From assembly GCF_900129035.1 (NCBI RefSeq), contig NZ_FQTW01000005.1, forward strand, positions 62,001 to 126,000: a DNA stretch of 64,000 bases, in the 5' to 3' direction. Positions within the stretch are counted from its first letter, which is position 1. Every line of letters starts with the position of its first letter. Source of the stretch: Psychroflexus salarius (GTDB lineage Bacteria; Bacteroidota; Bacteroidia; Flavobacteriales; Flavobacteriaceae). Below are positions 44,401 through 52,128 of the stretch, in pieces. Made by a program: the position numbers and the translations under genes. Below the pieces are notes generated by a model. It searched no databases, was not told where the DNA came from, and saw only the letters and a program-made list of their open reading frames with translations.

Positions 44401-46188
44401 ACTTGGACTGCACTTAGAACTTATAATCAGTCTGATTACCCTAGTGAAACAGGAGAGATTGAAATTTTTGATCTTTCAGCTTACACAGGAACGGTTAAGT
44501 TCGCGTTTTGGGCAACTGATGGTAGCGTAAATGATACTGAAGATTATGACTTCTTTATCGATGAGTTTAAAGTAAGAACACCATTAACATGTTCTGAAGT
44601 TACAGGTTTATCAGTTTCTAACATTACAAGTAATTCTGCTGAAATTAACTGGGATGACAATACAGATGCCACTGCTGGTTACAACTGGTATGTTTACGAA
44701 TCTGGTGCTGATGTAACTACAGCTACAGAAATTGATTCAGGGTCAACAGCTGCTGGTGTAGCAACAGCTACGACAAGTTTATTAGAGCCTCTTACAAATT
44801 ATGATGTTTATGTTGAAGGAAATTGTGATGCTAATGGCTTAAGTCCACTTGCTGGACCTGTAAGTATATTTACTCAAGGTCCTGGAAATTGTTCTTCAGT
44901 TGGCTCATATTCTTATGATAACAATGAATCTTCAGCTGATGCCTTAGGCTTTATTGCTGACACACCAGGTGACTATATTAGCTTAACATTTACGGCTGGT
45001 TCTACTGAATCTTGTTGTGATGACTGGTTTATTACTGATGCCGCTGATGGTACAGGTAATATAATTGCTACTGGAGCTGGTTCTATTGTAGGTACTTATG
45101 AGTCTCCTACTGGAGAGATTTCTTTCTATGTTGTATCGGATGGTTCAGTTACTGGAACAACTTTTGAATATGAAGTTGATTGTTATCCTGCACCTACGTG
45201 TGTTGCTCCAACTGATGTAGCGGTTGCAAATGTAACAACTACAACAGCTGATTTTTCATGGACAGATAATGTAGATGCAACTAATGGTTATATCTGGTAT
45301 ATTTTTGATGAAGGTGCAGATCCTGATACAGCAACACCGGTAGATACGGATGTATTGGCCGCTGGTACAGAATCTTTACCTTTAACTGGTTTAGATCCTA
45401 ATATGCCATATGATTTCTATATCCAGTCTGACTGTGATACTGACGGACAAAGCGCATTAGAAGGACCTTTAAACTTTACAACTTTAGCGGTTCCTCCAGC
45501 TAATGATAATGTTTGCGATGCAATCGCTTTAACAGTTGGTGATGAAGGTGTTGCCGATGAATACACGAATGTTGGTGCAACAGTTGAAACTGACGAACCA
45601 GCTGGTGGTTGTTATGTTGGTGGTGCACAAAAAACCGTTTGGTTTACATTTGAAGCGCCAACTTCAGGTGATGTTACCATCTCCACAGATATTGGCGGTA
45701 CTTTAACTGATACTGAAATAGCATTATATGCTGCACCAACAGATTGTGCTGACGCATCGACATTTGGTGCTCCAATAGATTGTGATCAAGATGGTGGTGA
45801 TATTGTTGGTAATGGTTGGACATCAGTCATTTCTAACGACCAACTTACAGATGGAGAAACCTATTATGTTCAGGTAAGTGGTTATTCTAATGCTGATGGT
45901 ACATTTGGCATTGAAGTGACTGATAATGCCACAACATCTAATACAGATTTCTTTAGCAGTGCTAACTTTAGCTACTATCCAAACCCAGTAGAAAACAACT
46001 TTACTATTGAGTCTAGAACTCAAGTTGATGAAGTTGTGGTTTATAACATGTTAGGTCAAGAAGTGAAGTCGCTTTCACCAAAATCTAATACGGTTGATAT
46101 GAACTTCAATAATGTTCAAGCTGGTGTTTACTTAGTTAAAGCAACTATTGAAGGTCAAACACAAACATTTAGAATTATTAAGAAATAA
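41467..46188 (+). CDS. large multidomain surface protein with fibronectin type III repeats and a T9SS type A sorting domain
   Basis: A 1573-residue exported protein (signal cleaved near GQGQ, about 21). Modules in order: a jelly-roll cleaved-adhesin-like domain (about 22-180), a short beta domain, a PPC-like domain (about 275-395), an FN3 unit, a MAM-like domain (about 495-660), two FN3 units, a second cleaved-adhesin-like domain (about 860-1035), an FN3 unit, a CUB-like Cys-containing domain, another FN3 unit and a second PPC-like domain. The last 75 residues are the type A sorting signal (FSYYPNPVENNFTI, VYNMLGQEV, VQAGVYLVKATIEG). The composition is highly acidic and Thr/Ser-rich with few Lys. 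No catalytic domain is recognised; adhesion or surface binding is the likely role. Confidence 0.88.
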   Translation: MKRITFLFAFLLAISWQGQGQILVSENFDSGTPTDWSGSYGNTVTASCAGNSERDNIYSFSDTGNLTSPNYVGGSNGTDLVISFDYKIVEYDFSNPTTPQGAGWGTAELQYSTDDGTNWVTILTIDDSNHTVSADCANVTATIDAADLPAGTDVKLQIANTWAAGDYYFYVDNFAANQQVNCVLPEATATVVEDCANGEFSIDVDVTDLGDSATLSLTNDAGVASTDVTATGVVTVGPFPAGTPVNLTLEHESDTDCNVDLGSFADACPAVNDACTGAIALTITTDDTQLTSFISANATEEPIELVDCDAFGNYGVWYSFVAPSSTLKFISGANDPGITIFEGPDCANLTELTTNCLNNFDGDITGLTTGNTYYAMVWDDSQESTPTDFALYYETCPAPTALDAINITDEAADLTWTAGNAETEWEVVWGPAGFDPATEGTTVSDNDGTLGVSLSGLDDETSYEFYVTAVCGANDESTQTGPFEFTTACSALTAPYDTGFESFTVSSSAFSNENCWTATSTAYLWEVADDTDTSSGGTGPAAGVSDGNYFFTEATSGNEGDVIDLVSPSIDLSTLNTPALYFDYHMFGGDMGTLEVVVDNGTSTSTIFTLTGQQQTTEDDPFISQTVALDAYAGETVQIIFRATRGSGFESDMAIDNVDVNEAPSCFPATDLAINTITGDSAELTFTGNNGGTSAHIWAVYAQGADAQSEAPLFNGQALAGETSASITGLDPTTAYDVYVLANCGASQSSLAGPVTFTTTAACAAPTELTISQVTASTAEISWTASNTEDSGYEWVVMADGEDPLDAANTPAASGTTAAGETMASVTGLSDNMAYDVYVRSVCSPEPDPSEYLGPESFVTDCVAFTPDYTESFDTFTPDCWEEAGSGDPTTGPSDLGSGLWSADGFLNNGTTGAARINLWTDNREDWLISPSFDLSAGGYELAYSVGLTDYNNSNAPEGAGMGSDDEVQVLITEDNGATWTALRTYNQSDYPSETGEIEIFDLSAYTGTVKFAFWATDGSVNDTEDYDFFIDEFKVRTPLTCSEVTGLSVSNITSNSAEINWDDNTDATAGYNWYVYESGADVTTATEIDSGSTAAGVATATTSLLEPLTNYDVYVEGNCDANGLSPLAGPVSIFTQGPGNCSSVGSYSYDNNESSADALGFIADTPGDYISLTFTAGSTESCCDDWFITDAADGTGNIIATGAGSIVGTYESPTGEISFYVVSDGSVTGTTFEYEVDCYPAPTCVAPTDVAVANVTTTTADFSWTDNVDATNGYIWYIFDEGADPDTATPVDTDVLAAGTESLPLTGLDPNMPYDFYIQSDCDTDGQSALEGPLNFTTLAVPPANDNVCDAIALTVGDEGVADEYTNVGATVETDEPAGGCYVGGAQKTVWFTFEAPTSGDVTISTDIGGTLTDTEIALYAAPTDCADASTFGAPIDCDQDGGDIVGNGWTSVISNDQLTDGETYYVQVSGYSNADGTFGIEVTDNATTSNTDFFSSANFSYYPNPVENNFTIESRTQVDEVVVYNMLGQEVKSLSPKSNTVDMNFNNVQAGVYLVKATIEGQTQTFRIIKK

Positions 46189-46212
46189 AATTTTTATAAG
46201 TGTTTTTTATAT

Positions 46213-46242
46213 AACCCGAGCCAATAGGCTCGGGTTTTTTTA
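46213..46242 (+). terminator. Rho-independent terminator after the T9SS cargo gene
   Basis: A 10-bp GC-rich stem AACCCGAGCC/GGCTCGGGTT (46213-46222 with 46227-46236) with a 4-nt loop and a T-tract. Confidence 0.92.
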
Positions 46243-46257
46243 TGCTTAAAAGTGTAG

Positions 46258-46265
46258 TACCTTTG
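46258..46265 (+). promoter_or_regulatory. -7 promoter element abutting the glycosyltransferase start codon (leaderless)
   Basis: TACCTTTG matches TAnnTTTG and ends 4 nt before the ATG at 46270, so the predicted transcript starts at the initiation codon. No -33 box was recognised. Confidence 0.5.
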
Positions 46266-46269
46266 TAGC

Positions 46270-47271
46270 ATGAGTAGAACTTATACGTTTGTAATACCTG
46301 TTTATAATCGGCCACAAGAGATTAGAGAACTATTAATGAGTTTTTTAGAACTTGAAGGCGTGTTTGATTTTGAAATTTTAATCATTGAAGATGGTTCAAC
46401 CTTAACTTCAAAGTCGGTTGTTGAAGCGTTTATTACTCGGTTAAAAATTAGTTATCATTTTAAACCTAATTCTGGTCCAGGTGATTCTAGAAATTACGGT
46501 ATGTCTATTTCAAAAGCTGACTACTTTATTATTCTTGATAGCGATGTAATTTTGCCTCCACACTATTTATTAGCTGTTGATGATGCTCTAAACACTCATC
46601 ATTTTGATTGTTATGGAGGCCCAGATCAATCCCATAAGGACTTTTCAACGACACAAAAAGCAATTGATTTTTCAATGACTTCATTTTTAACAACAGGCGG
46701 CATTAGAGGTAACAAGCATAGCCAAACCTCATCTTATGAACCACGAAGTTTTAACATGGGAATATCTCGTAAGGCTTTTATAGCTTCAGGCGGTTTTGGT
46801 AAAATTCATCCTGGAGAAGATCCTGATTTATCAATTCGATTAAAAAATCTAGGCTTTAATTTAGGCTTTATTCCTGAGGCCTATGTTTATCATAAACGCC
46901 GTATTGATTTGAATAAGTTTTACAGCCAAGTTTCTAAATTTGGTCGGGTTAGGCCTATTTTAATGAAATGGCATCCCGAATGTTACAAAATTACTTTTCT
47001 TTTTCCTAGTTTATTCTGTTTAGGCTTATTGATTAGTTTTATGCTCATACCACTAAGTTTAAGTTTATTAGTCTTATATGGTATTTACTTTTTGCTTGTT
47101 TTTTTATCATCTTTGTTTAAATACCGCTCTTTTAATGTTGCCCTGTTGACTATATTTGCTGTTTTAGTTCAGTTTTTTGGTTATGGAATTGCCTTTGCAA
47201 AAAGTTATTTTAAAATTTTAATTCTAAAGCAAAACCCACAAAAGGTTTATCCAAATTTGTTTTTTAAATGA
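46270..47271 (+). CDS. family 2 glycosyltransferase with C-terminal membrane helices
   Basis: The 333-residue protein has a GT-A domain in its first 230 residues: FVIPVYNRPQEIRELLMSF at the start, LIIEDGSTLTSKSVVE for nucleotide binding, FIILDSDVILPPHYL with the metal-binding DxD, and HPGEDPDLSIRLKNLGF carrying the acceptor-site ED motif. Two or three hydrophobic helices follow (about 240-310), so it is tethered to the inner membrane. It transfers a sugar to a lipid or polysaccharide acceptor, neither of which can be named. It shares 4 bases (ATGA) with the YbbR-like gene; this three-gene unit with coaE is likely one transcript. Confidence 0.88.
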   Translation: MSRTYTFVIPVYNRPQEIRELLMSFLELEGVFDFEILIIEDGSTLTSKSVVEAFITRLKISYHFKPNSGPGDSRNYGMSISKADYFIILDSDVILPPHYLLAVDDALNTHHFDCYGGPDQSHKDFSTTQKAIDFSMTSFLTTGGIRGNKHSQTSSYEPRSFNMGISRKAFIASGGFGKIHPGEDPDLSIRLKNLGFNLGFIPEAYVYHKRRIDLNKFYSQVSKFGRVRPILMKWHPECYKITFLFPSLFCLGLLISFMLIPLSLSLLVLYGIYFLLVFLSSLFKYRSFNVALLTIFAVLVQFFGYGIAFAKSYFKILILKQNPQKVYPNLFFK

Positions 47272-48212
47272 AACCGCCGATACTTAAACGTTTAACTCCC
47301 AAATTAGATCATAATAAAGCCTTTGTGTTTATATTGATTTCTACTGCAGCTATTTGGTTTGTTCTACAACTTTCAAAGACTTATACAACTCAACTTCAAT
47401 TAAATTACAGCATAATTAATTTACCAAAAGAATATAAAATCGAGAAGGAACAAAAACTTTCAATTTACATTACTTCAAATGGACTAAATTTATTGTATTT
47501 AAATCTTTTCAATCCTGAAATTAATATTGACTATAGTGAGTTTACTAAATCTTATGATTTTATAAGTATAGATGAATCAGGTCTCAATAATTTAATTTCA
47601 ACCCAACTAGAGCTTGATAAAAATCAAATAGAAGCGCATAACCTTCTTAAACTTGATTATTATAAATTGTTTTCAAAGCAAATAGAAGTTTTCCCAAATT
47701 TAGACTTAACATTTCAGCCCGGATTTGATACTATTCAAGATATACAGTACTCGCCGTCTCAAATTACAATTTACGGCAGAGAAGATGCTTTAAGTTCCAT
47801 AGATTCAGTTTTCACTAATCCGATTACCCATAGAAATATAAAAGACAGTATTTCTTCGCAAATTGATCTCAATTTAGTTGAATTAGACTATGATGAAGTC
47901 AACACCAATGTTATTAATTATACTATTTTAGTTGATCGGTTTACTGAAAAAACAATTACATTACCAGTTGAAGTTATCAATCTACCTAGTGACACTAACA
48001 TTAGTATTTATCCAAAACAACTTGAAGTTAGTTTTGAACTCCCATTATCTAAATATAATCAGGTTTCGGCTAAAAACTTTAAATTGATATGCGATTATAG
48101 TAGAGCAAAAATTAGTGATAATTATTTAATTCCTAAATTAGTGAAGTCGCCTAAGTTTATTAAATATGAGCGTTTACGAACCAAGCAAATTAGTTATTTG
48201 ATAAAAGAATGA
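47268..48212 (+). CDS. YbbR-like (CdaR-like) domain protein
   Basis: A 314-residue protein with one N-terminal transmembrane helix (about 19-36, AFVFILISTAAIWFVLQL) and an extracytoplasmic part rich in beta strands. The segments FQPGFDTIQDIQYSPSQITIYGREDALSSIDSVFT and TITLPVEVINLPSDTNISIYPKQLEVSF are YbbR-type repeats as in CdaR, the regulator of the diadenylate cyclase CdaA in Firmicutes. No cdaA is adjacent here, so that function is not implied. It overlaps its neighbours by 4 bases at each end (ATGA). The placement before coaE is common in flavobacteria as far as I recall. Confidence 0.75.
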   Translation: MKPPILKRLTPKLDHNKAFVFILISTAAIWFVLQLSKTYTTQLQLNYSIINLPKEYKIEKEQKLSIYITSNGLNLLYLNLFNPEINIDYSEFTKSYDFISIDESGLNNLISTQLELDKNQIEAHNLLKLDYYKLFSKQIEVFPNLDLTFQPGFDTIQDIQYSPSQITIYGREDALSSIDSVFTNPITHRNIKDSISSQIDLNLVELDYDEVNTNVINYTILVDRFTEKTITLPVEVINLPSDTNISIYPKQLEVSFELPLSKYNQVSAKNFKLICDYSRAKISDNYLIPKLVKSPKFIKYERLRTKQISYLIKE

Positions 48213-48787
48213 AAATAGTAGGATTAACTGGTGGAATTGGTAGTGGAAAAACCACTGTTGCTCATTTATTTAGTGAATTAGAAGTTCCTGTTTTTATAGC
48301 AGATAAAGTTGCTAAATCACTTTATAATCAAAAAGAAGTCATTAACCTTATCAAGCAGACTTTTGGAGAACATCTTTTTAAAGAAAACAAACTTGATAGA
48401 CAGGCTTTGGCATCAATTGTTTTTAACGATTCGGTAAAACTTAAACAACTTAATGAAATTATTCATCCTCGTGTACATCATGAGTTTGAAAGTTGGCTTA
48501 AGCTGCAATCTTCAAGTTACGTTATTTACGAAGCTGCTATCATTTTTGAACATAATAGGCAAGATTTTTTCGATAAGACTATTTTAGTTACCGCACCAAA
48601 ACAAATTAAAATTAACAGAGTGATGGCTCGCGATGGTGTAACCGAATCACAAGTCTTACAGCGTATGAGTAAACAATGGCCTGATGATAAAAAATCTCAT
48701 TTAGCCGATTTTATCATAACTAACATAGATTTAGAAAAAACAATTTCACGTGTTCAAGAAATTGATAAAATTTTAAAAGATTTATAA
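48209..48787 (+). CDS. coaE: dephospho-CoA kinase
   Basis: The 192-residue P-loop kinase phosphorylates dephospho-CoA at the 3'-OH, the last step of coenzyme A synthesis. It begins MKIVGLTGGIGSGKTTVAHLF, with Walker A GGIGSGKT (about 8-15). The substrate-binding VFIADKVAKSLY, NEIIHPRVHHEF and IYEAAIIFEHN motifs follow, then the lid RVMARDGVTESQVLQRMSKQ. It overlaps the YbbR-like gene by 4 bases. Together with coaBC at 36640 the window carries two of the CoA pathway genes. Confidence 0.95.
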   Translation: MKIVGLTGGIGSGKTTVAHLFSELEVPVFIADKVAKSLYNQKEVINLIKQTFGEHLFKENKLDRQALASIVFNDSVKLKQLNEIIHPRVHHEFESWLKLQSSSYVIYEAAIIFEHNRQDFFDKTILVTAPKQIKINRVMARDGVTESQVLQRMSKQWPDDKKSHLADFIITNIDLEKTISRVQEIDKILKDL

Positions 48788-48809
48788 ATTTAGCCGTTAA
48801 ATTAGCTTG

Positions 48810-48847
48810 TTAACATTTGGTTAAACGCAAAGATGCACAAATGTTAA
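48810..48847. repeat. perfect 10-bp inverted repeat upstream of the histidine kinase gene
   Basis: TTAACATTTG (48810-48819) and CAAATGTTAA (48838-48847) are exact reverse complements with an 18-nt spacer. Relative to the predicted transcription start at about 48865, the arms lie near -55 to -46 and -27 to -18, so the second arm falls between the -33 and -7 regions. It may be an operator; no T-tract follows and it is not a terminator of coaE. Confidence 0.5.
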
Positions 48848-48852
48848 AATCC

Positions 48853-48860
48853 TAATTTTG
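48853..48860 (+). promoter_or_regulatory. -7 promoter element abutting the histidine kinase start codon (leaderless)
   Basis: TAATTTTG matches TAnnTTTG and ends 4 nt before the ATG at 48865. Confidence 0.55.
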
Positions 48861-48864
48861 TTGC

Positions 48865-50439
48865 ATGAATACACGGCTTTTTAAGTTTCTAATTGTTTTA
48901 ATGAGCTTATCCCTTATCGGGATTATTTTTGTTCAAGGCTATTGGATTAAAAACACAGTTCAAAGTAATGAAGAACAATTTTCAATTGCAGCAAAGCAAA
49001 TGCTTATTAATGTTGTAAAAGATTTAGAGTCTAATGAAATTGACAAGTATTATTTTGAATTAGCGAGTGTAGCCGATTCTACAAAACCTTTTAGAAAACA
49101 ACTCAGTGAATTATTTCAAGTTAAAAAAGAAGACTACTCAAGTGAATATTTTGTTTATTCAAATAGCTTAGTTGAAGAAGAATATAAAATATCTTCTCAA
49201 TTCTTATCAGACCAAAACGATTCCATTTTTTTTAAAAAAATAACTTCAAAAAAGCTTGCCACAAAAATTTCACGAGAAGATAATTTAGATCCGAATAGCT
49301 TAGGTCTTTCAGCTGAAGAGCGTTACCAACGTATTAACAGAATTGTTGATGCTGAAAAATATTTATTAATTGATGTAGTTAAAGAAATGGCCGCCGAATT
49401 GCCAATCCATAAACGTGTTGATACGACAGAAATTAGAACATTAATTGATGAGAATATTTCTAAATGGGACATTAAATCTGATTATGAATTTGGGATTTTT
49501 AGCAACGGTTTAAATACAAAAGTACGCTCAGCTGATTTCAAACTTAATTCTCCTTCAACCTACGGTATACCAGTGTTTGGTTATAAAGATAAAGCTTCTG
49601 ATTATCAATTATTTGTAAATTTTGAAGATAAAAACCAGCAGATTCTATCTTCAATCGCCTTAATGGGAATACTTTCTATTCTATTTACTTTAGTGATTGT
49701 TTTAGCATTCTCTACAGCTATAAGTCAATTATTTAAGCAACGTCAGATTTCTCAAATTAAATCTGATTTCATCAATAATATGACGCACGAATTTAAAACG
49801 CCAATTGCAACCATCAATTTAGCTTTAGATTCGGTCAAAAACCCAAAAATTGCAGAGAATCCAGATGCTATTTCAAGGTATATGAATATGATTCGTGAAG
49901 AGAATAAGCGCATGCATGCCCAGGTTGAAAATGTATTGCGTATTTCTAAACTTGAAAAAAATGAGTTAGACATTAAAAAAGAAAAGCAATCTCTACACGA
50001 ATTAATTCATAAAGCAATCAACCATGTCGATTTAATTGTTGAAAATAGAGAAGGTTATATTAAATCACATTTAGAAGCTAGTCAATATACAATCTTAGCA
50101 AACGAAACACACCTAACTAATGTTATTGTAAACATGTTAGATAATGCTATAAAATACTCACCAAAATCACCAAAAATTGATATTTATACCGAAGTGGTTA
50201 AACATTTTGTTGTTTTAAGTATCAAAGATCAGGGTTCAGGTATGAGTAAATCAACCCAGAAAAAAATCTTCCAAAAGTTCTATCGCGAACATACAGGAGA
50301 TATTCACAATGTAAAAGGTCACGGACTTGGTTTAGCTTATGTTAAACAAATTGTTGAAGACCATCAAGGTGAAATATCTGTATACAGCGAAAAGGGGCAA
50401 GGAAGCACATTTACAATTAAATTACCTTTAATATCTTAA
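48865..50439 (+). CDS. membrane sensor histidine kinase
   Basis: A 524-residue sensor kinase. Two transmembrane helices (about 7-26 and 266-288) enclose a periplasmic sensor region of about 240 residues with no domain that I recognise. The HisKA domain has the phospho-acceptor His308 in NNMTHEFKTPIATINL. The HATPase domain holds the N box NMLDNAIKYS, the G1 box KDQGSGMS and the G2 box KGHGLGLAYVKQIV. There is no obvious HAMP domain; the second helix runs almost directly into the dimerisation helix. It resembles RprX-type Bacteroidota kinases. The partner response regulator follows 4 nt downstream. Confidence 0.93.
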   Translation: MNTRLFKFLIVLMSLSLIGIIFVQGYWIKNTVQSNEEQFSIAAKQMLINVVKDLESNEIDKYYFELASVADSTKPFRKQLSELFQVKKEDYSSEYFVYSNSLVEEEYKISSQFLSDQNDSIFFKKITSKKLATKISREDNLDPNSLGLSAEERYQRINRIVDAEKYLLIDVVKEMAAELPIHKRVDTTEIRTLIDENISKWDIKSDYEFGIFSNGLNTKVRSADFKLNSPSTYGIPVFGYKDKASDYQLFVNFEDKNQQILSSIALMGILSILFTLVIVLAFSTAISQLFKQRQISQIKSDFINNMTHEFKTPIATINLALDSVKNPKIAENPDAISRYMNMIREENKRMHAQVENVLRISKLEKNELDIKKEKQSLHELIHKAINHVDLIVENREGYIKSHLEASQYTILANETHLTNVIVNMLDNAIKYSPKSPKIDIYTEVVKHFVVLSIKDQGSGMSKSTQKKIFQKFYREHTGDIHNVKGHGLGLAYVKQIVEDHQGEISVYSEKGQGSTFTIKLPLIS

Positions 50440-50443
50440 AATT

Positions 50444-51166
50444 ATGGAAACTGAAAACAAAAAAATTCTATTAGTAGAAGATGATCCAAACTTTGGAATT
50501 GTCTTAAAAGATTATTTAACCATGAACGAATACGAAGTCACTCATGCTAAAAACGGTATGGAAGGCTTTGAAAAATTCAAAAAAGGAAACTTTGATTTAT
50601 GCATTTTAGATGTTATGATGCCTTACAAAGATGGCTTTACTTTAGCTAAAGAAATCAGAAGTAAAAATGAAGATGTACCTATTATTTTCTTAACGGCCAA
50701 AGCCATGAAAGATGATGTTTTAAAAGGTTACAAAGTTGGTGCTGATGATTATTTAAATAAACCATTTGATAGCGAGGTTCTATTGATGAAAATTAAGGCA
50801 ATCATGCAACGTAAAGCAACAGATAGTATTGCTGATAGTAAACAATTTGAATTTAAAATAGGAAACTTTCACTTAAATTCAAAGCTTAGGTTTTTAACTT
50901 ATAAAGAAGAAGAGCCTATTAAACTGTCACCTAAAGAAAACGAACTTTTACGTTTGTTAGCTTTACATGAAAATGATTTAATGCCGAGAGAATTAGCATT
51001 GACCAAAATTTGGAGAGATGACAATTACTTCACGTCTAGAAGTATGGATGTTTACATTGCCAAATTAAGAAAATATATGAAAAAAGATGACACGGTAGAA
51101 ATTTTAAATATTCACGGTGAAGGCTTTAGATTAGTGGTTAAAGGTGAAGATGGTAAGAACGCTTAA
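50444..51166 (+). CDS. OmpR-family response regulator
   Basis: The 240-residue regulator has a receiver domain (about 5-125) with acidic pocket ED at 12-13, the phospho-acceptor Asp56 in LCILDVMMPYKDG, Thr in FLTAKA and Lys106 in YLNKPFDSE. A winged-helix DNA-binding domain follows (about 140-235) with PIKLSPKENELLRLLALHEN and SRSMDVYIAKLRKYMKKDDTVEILNIHGEGFRLV. It is the cognate regulator of the kinase encoded 4 nt upstream. The pair resembles RprX/RprY of Bacteroides. The targets are unknown; the inverted repeat before the kinase gene could be an autoregulatory site. Confidence 0.94.
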   Translation: METENKKILLVEDDPNFGIVLKDYLTMNEYEVTHAKNGMEGFEKFKKGNFDLCILDVMMPYKDGFTLAKEIRSKNEDVPIIFLTAKAMKDDVLKGYKVGADDYLNKPFDSEVLLMKIKAIMQRKATDSIADSKQFEFKIGNFHLNSKLRFLTYKEEEPIKLSPKENELLRLLALHENDLMPRELALTKIWRDDNYFTSRSMDVYIAKLRKYMKKDDTVEILNIHGEGFRLVVKGEDGKNA

Positions 51167-51193
51167 TTAACTAATTTTCAGTTTCTGGGTTCT

Positions 51194-51228
51194 AAAATTC
51201 AAGGTGATTTTTATTCACCTTGAATTTT
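51194..51228. terminator. stem-loop between the response regulator gene and miaA, overlapping the miaA 3' end
   Basis: A 14-bp stem AAAATTCAAGGTGA/TCACCTTGAATTTT (51194-51207 with 51215-51228) with a 7-nt loop separates the convergent genes. One arm lies within the last codons of miaA and the loop contains its stop. The T-tracts are short, so termination strength is uncertain. Confidence 0.65.
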
Positions 51229-52128
51229 ATCTTCAATAAAACTCAAAACTGTAGCTTTATTACATTGATAATCAAACCATTTAACGCGATTATCTTTTCT
51301 ATACCATGTTAACTGGCGTTTTGCAAATCGTCTTGTGTTTCGTTTAATTAATCTAATGGCTTCATCTAAGTCAATCTTTTCTTCAAAATATTCAAACAAT
51401 TCTTTGTAAGCAACTGTATTCAGGCTATTAAAATTTTTGTATTGATAAACAGACTTTGCCTCGGTTAGCAATCCATTTTCAATCATTTGGTCAACGCGTA
51501 AATTTATCCGGTTATAAATAATTTCTCGGCTTGCCGTCAAGCCAATTAAAATTGAATTAAATTCACGTTTATTTGTATTTTTGGCTAAATAATTAGAAAA
51601 AGCTTGACCAGAAGAACGAATCACACTCAAAGCCCTGACAACACGCTGCGTATTTTGAATATCTACTTGAGTATAATAATCAGGGTCTTTAGTCTTCAGT
51701 TCTAGTTGAAGTCTCTCAAGCCCATATTCATTCAGTTCATGTTCTAGATTTGATTTTATATTTGCTTCAACTTCAGGAAATTTATCTAAACCTTCATTTA
51801 CAACTTTTTCGAATAGTCCGCTGCCACCAACCATAACAACCACATCATTTGTTTTAAATAACTCATTTAAAACTTCAATAGCATCTTTTTCAAAATCACC
51901 AACGCTATAAGCTGTTTTAACTGATATATGTTGAATAAAATGATGCTTAACTTCTTCTAATTCTTCTGCTGAAGGAACAGCAGTCCCAATCTTTAATTCT
52001 TTATAAAATTGGCGTGAATCTGAAGAAATGATCTCAGTTTTATAGGCCTTTGCAATTTCAATAGCCAGTTTAGTTTTGCCTATTCCTGTTGGGCCAACAA
52101 TAGAAATAAGATATTTCGACTTTGACAT
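51211..52128 (-). CDS. miaA: tRNA dimethylallyltransferase
   Basis: The enzyme adds a dimethylallyl group to N6 of A37 in tRNAs reading UNN codons. I start at the ATG at 52128 (MSKSKYLISIVG, 305 residues), which shares one base with the stop of the channel gene (TAATG); the frame is open 12 codons further up. Walker A is VGPTGIGKTKLAI (about 11-23). The SSDSRQFYKELKIGTAVPS segment holds the catalytic Asp and the DMAPP/tRNA site, and the DIQNTQRVVRALSVI and RRFAKRQLTWYRK motifs bind tRNA. It is last in a seven-gene minus-strand operon and ends inside a stem-loop. Confidence 0.95.
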   Translation of the reverse strand: MSKSKYLISIVGPTGIGKTKLAIEIAKAYKTEIISSDSRQFYKELKIGTAVPSAEELEEVKHHFIQHISVKTAYSVGDFEKDAIEVLNELFKTNDVVVMVGGSGLFEKVVNEGLDKFPEVEANIKSNLEHELNEYGLERLQLELKTKDPDYYTQVDIQNTQRVVRALSVIRSSGQAFSNYLAKNTNKREFNSILIGLTASREIIYNRINLRVDQMIENGLLTEAKSVYQYKNFNSLNTVAYKELFEYFEEKIDLDEAIRLIKRNTRRFAKRQLTWYRKDNRVKWFDYQCNKATVLSFIEDKIQGE

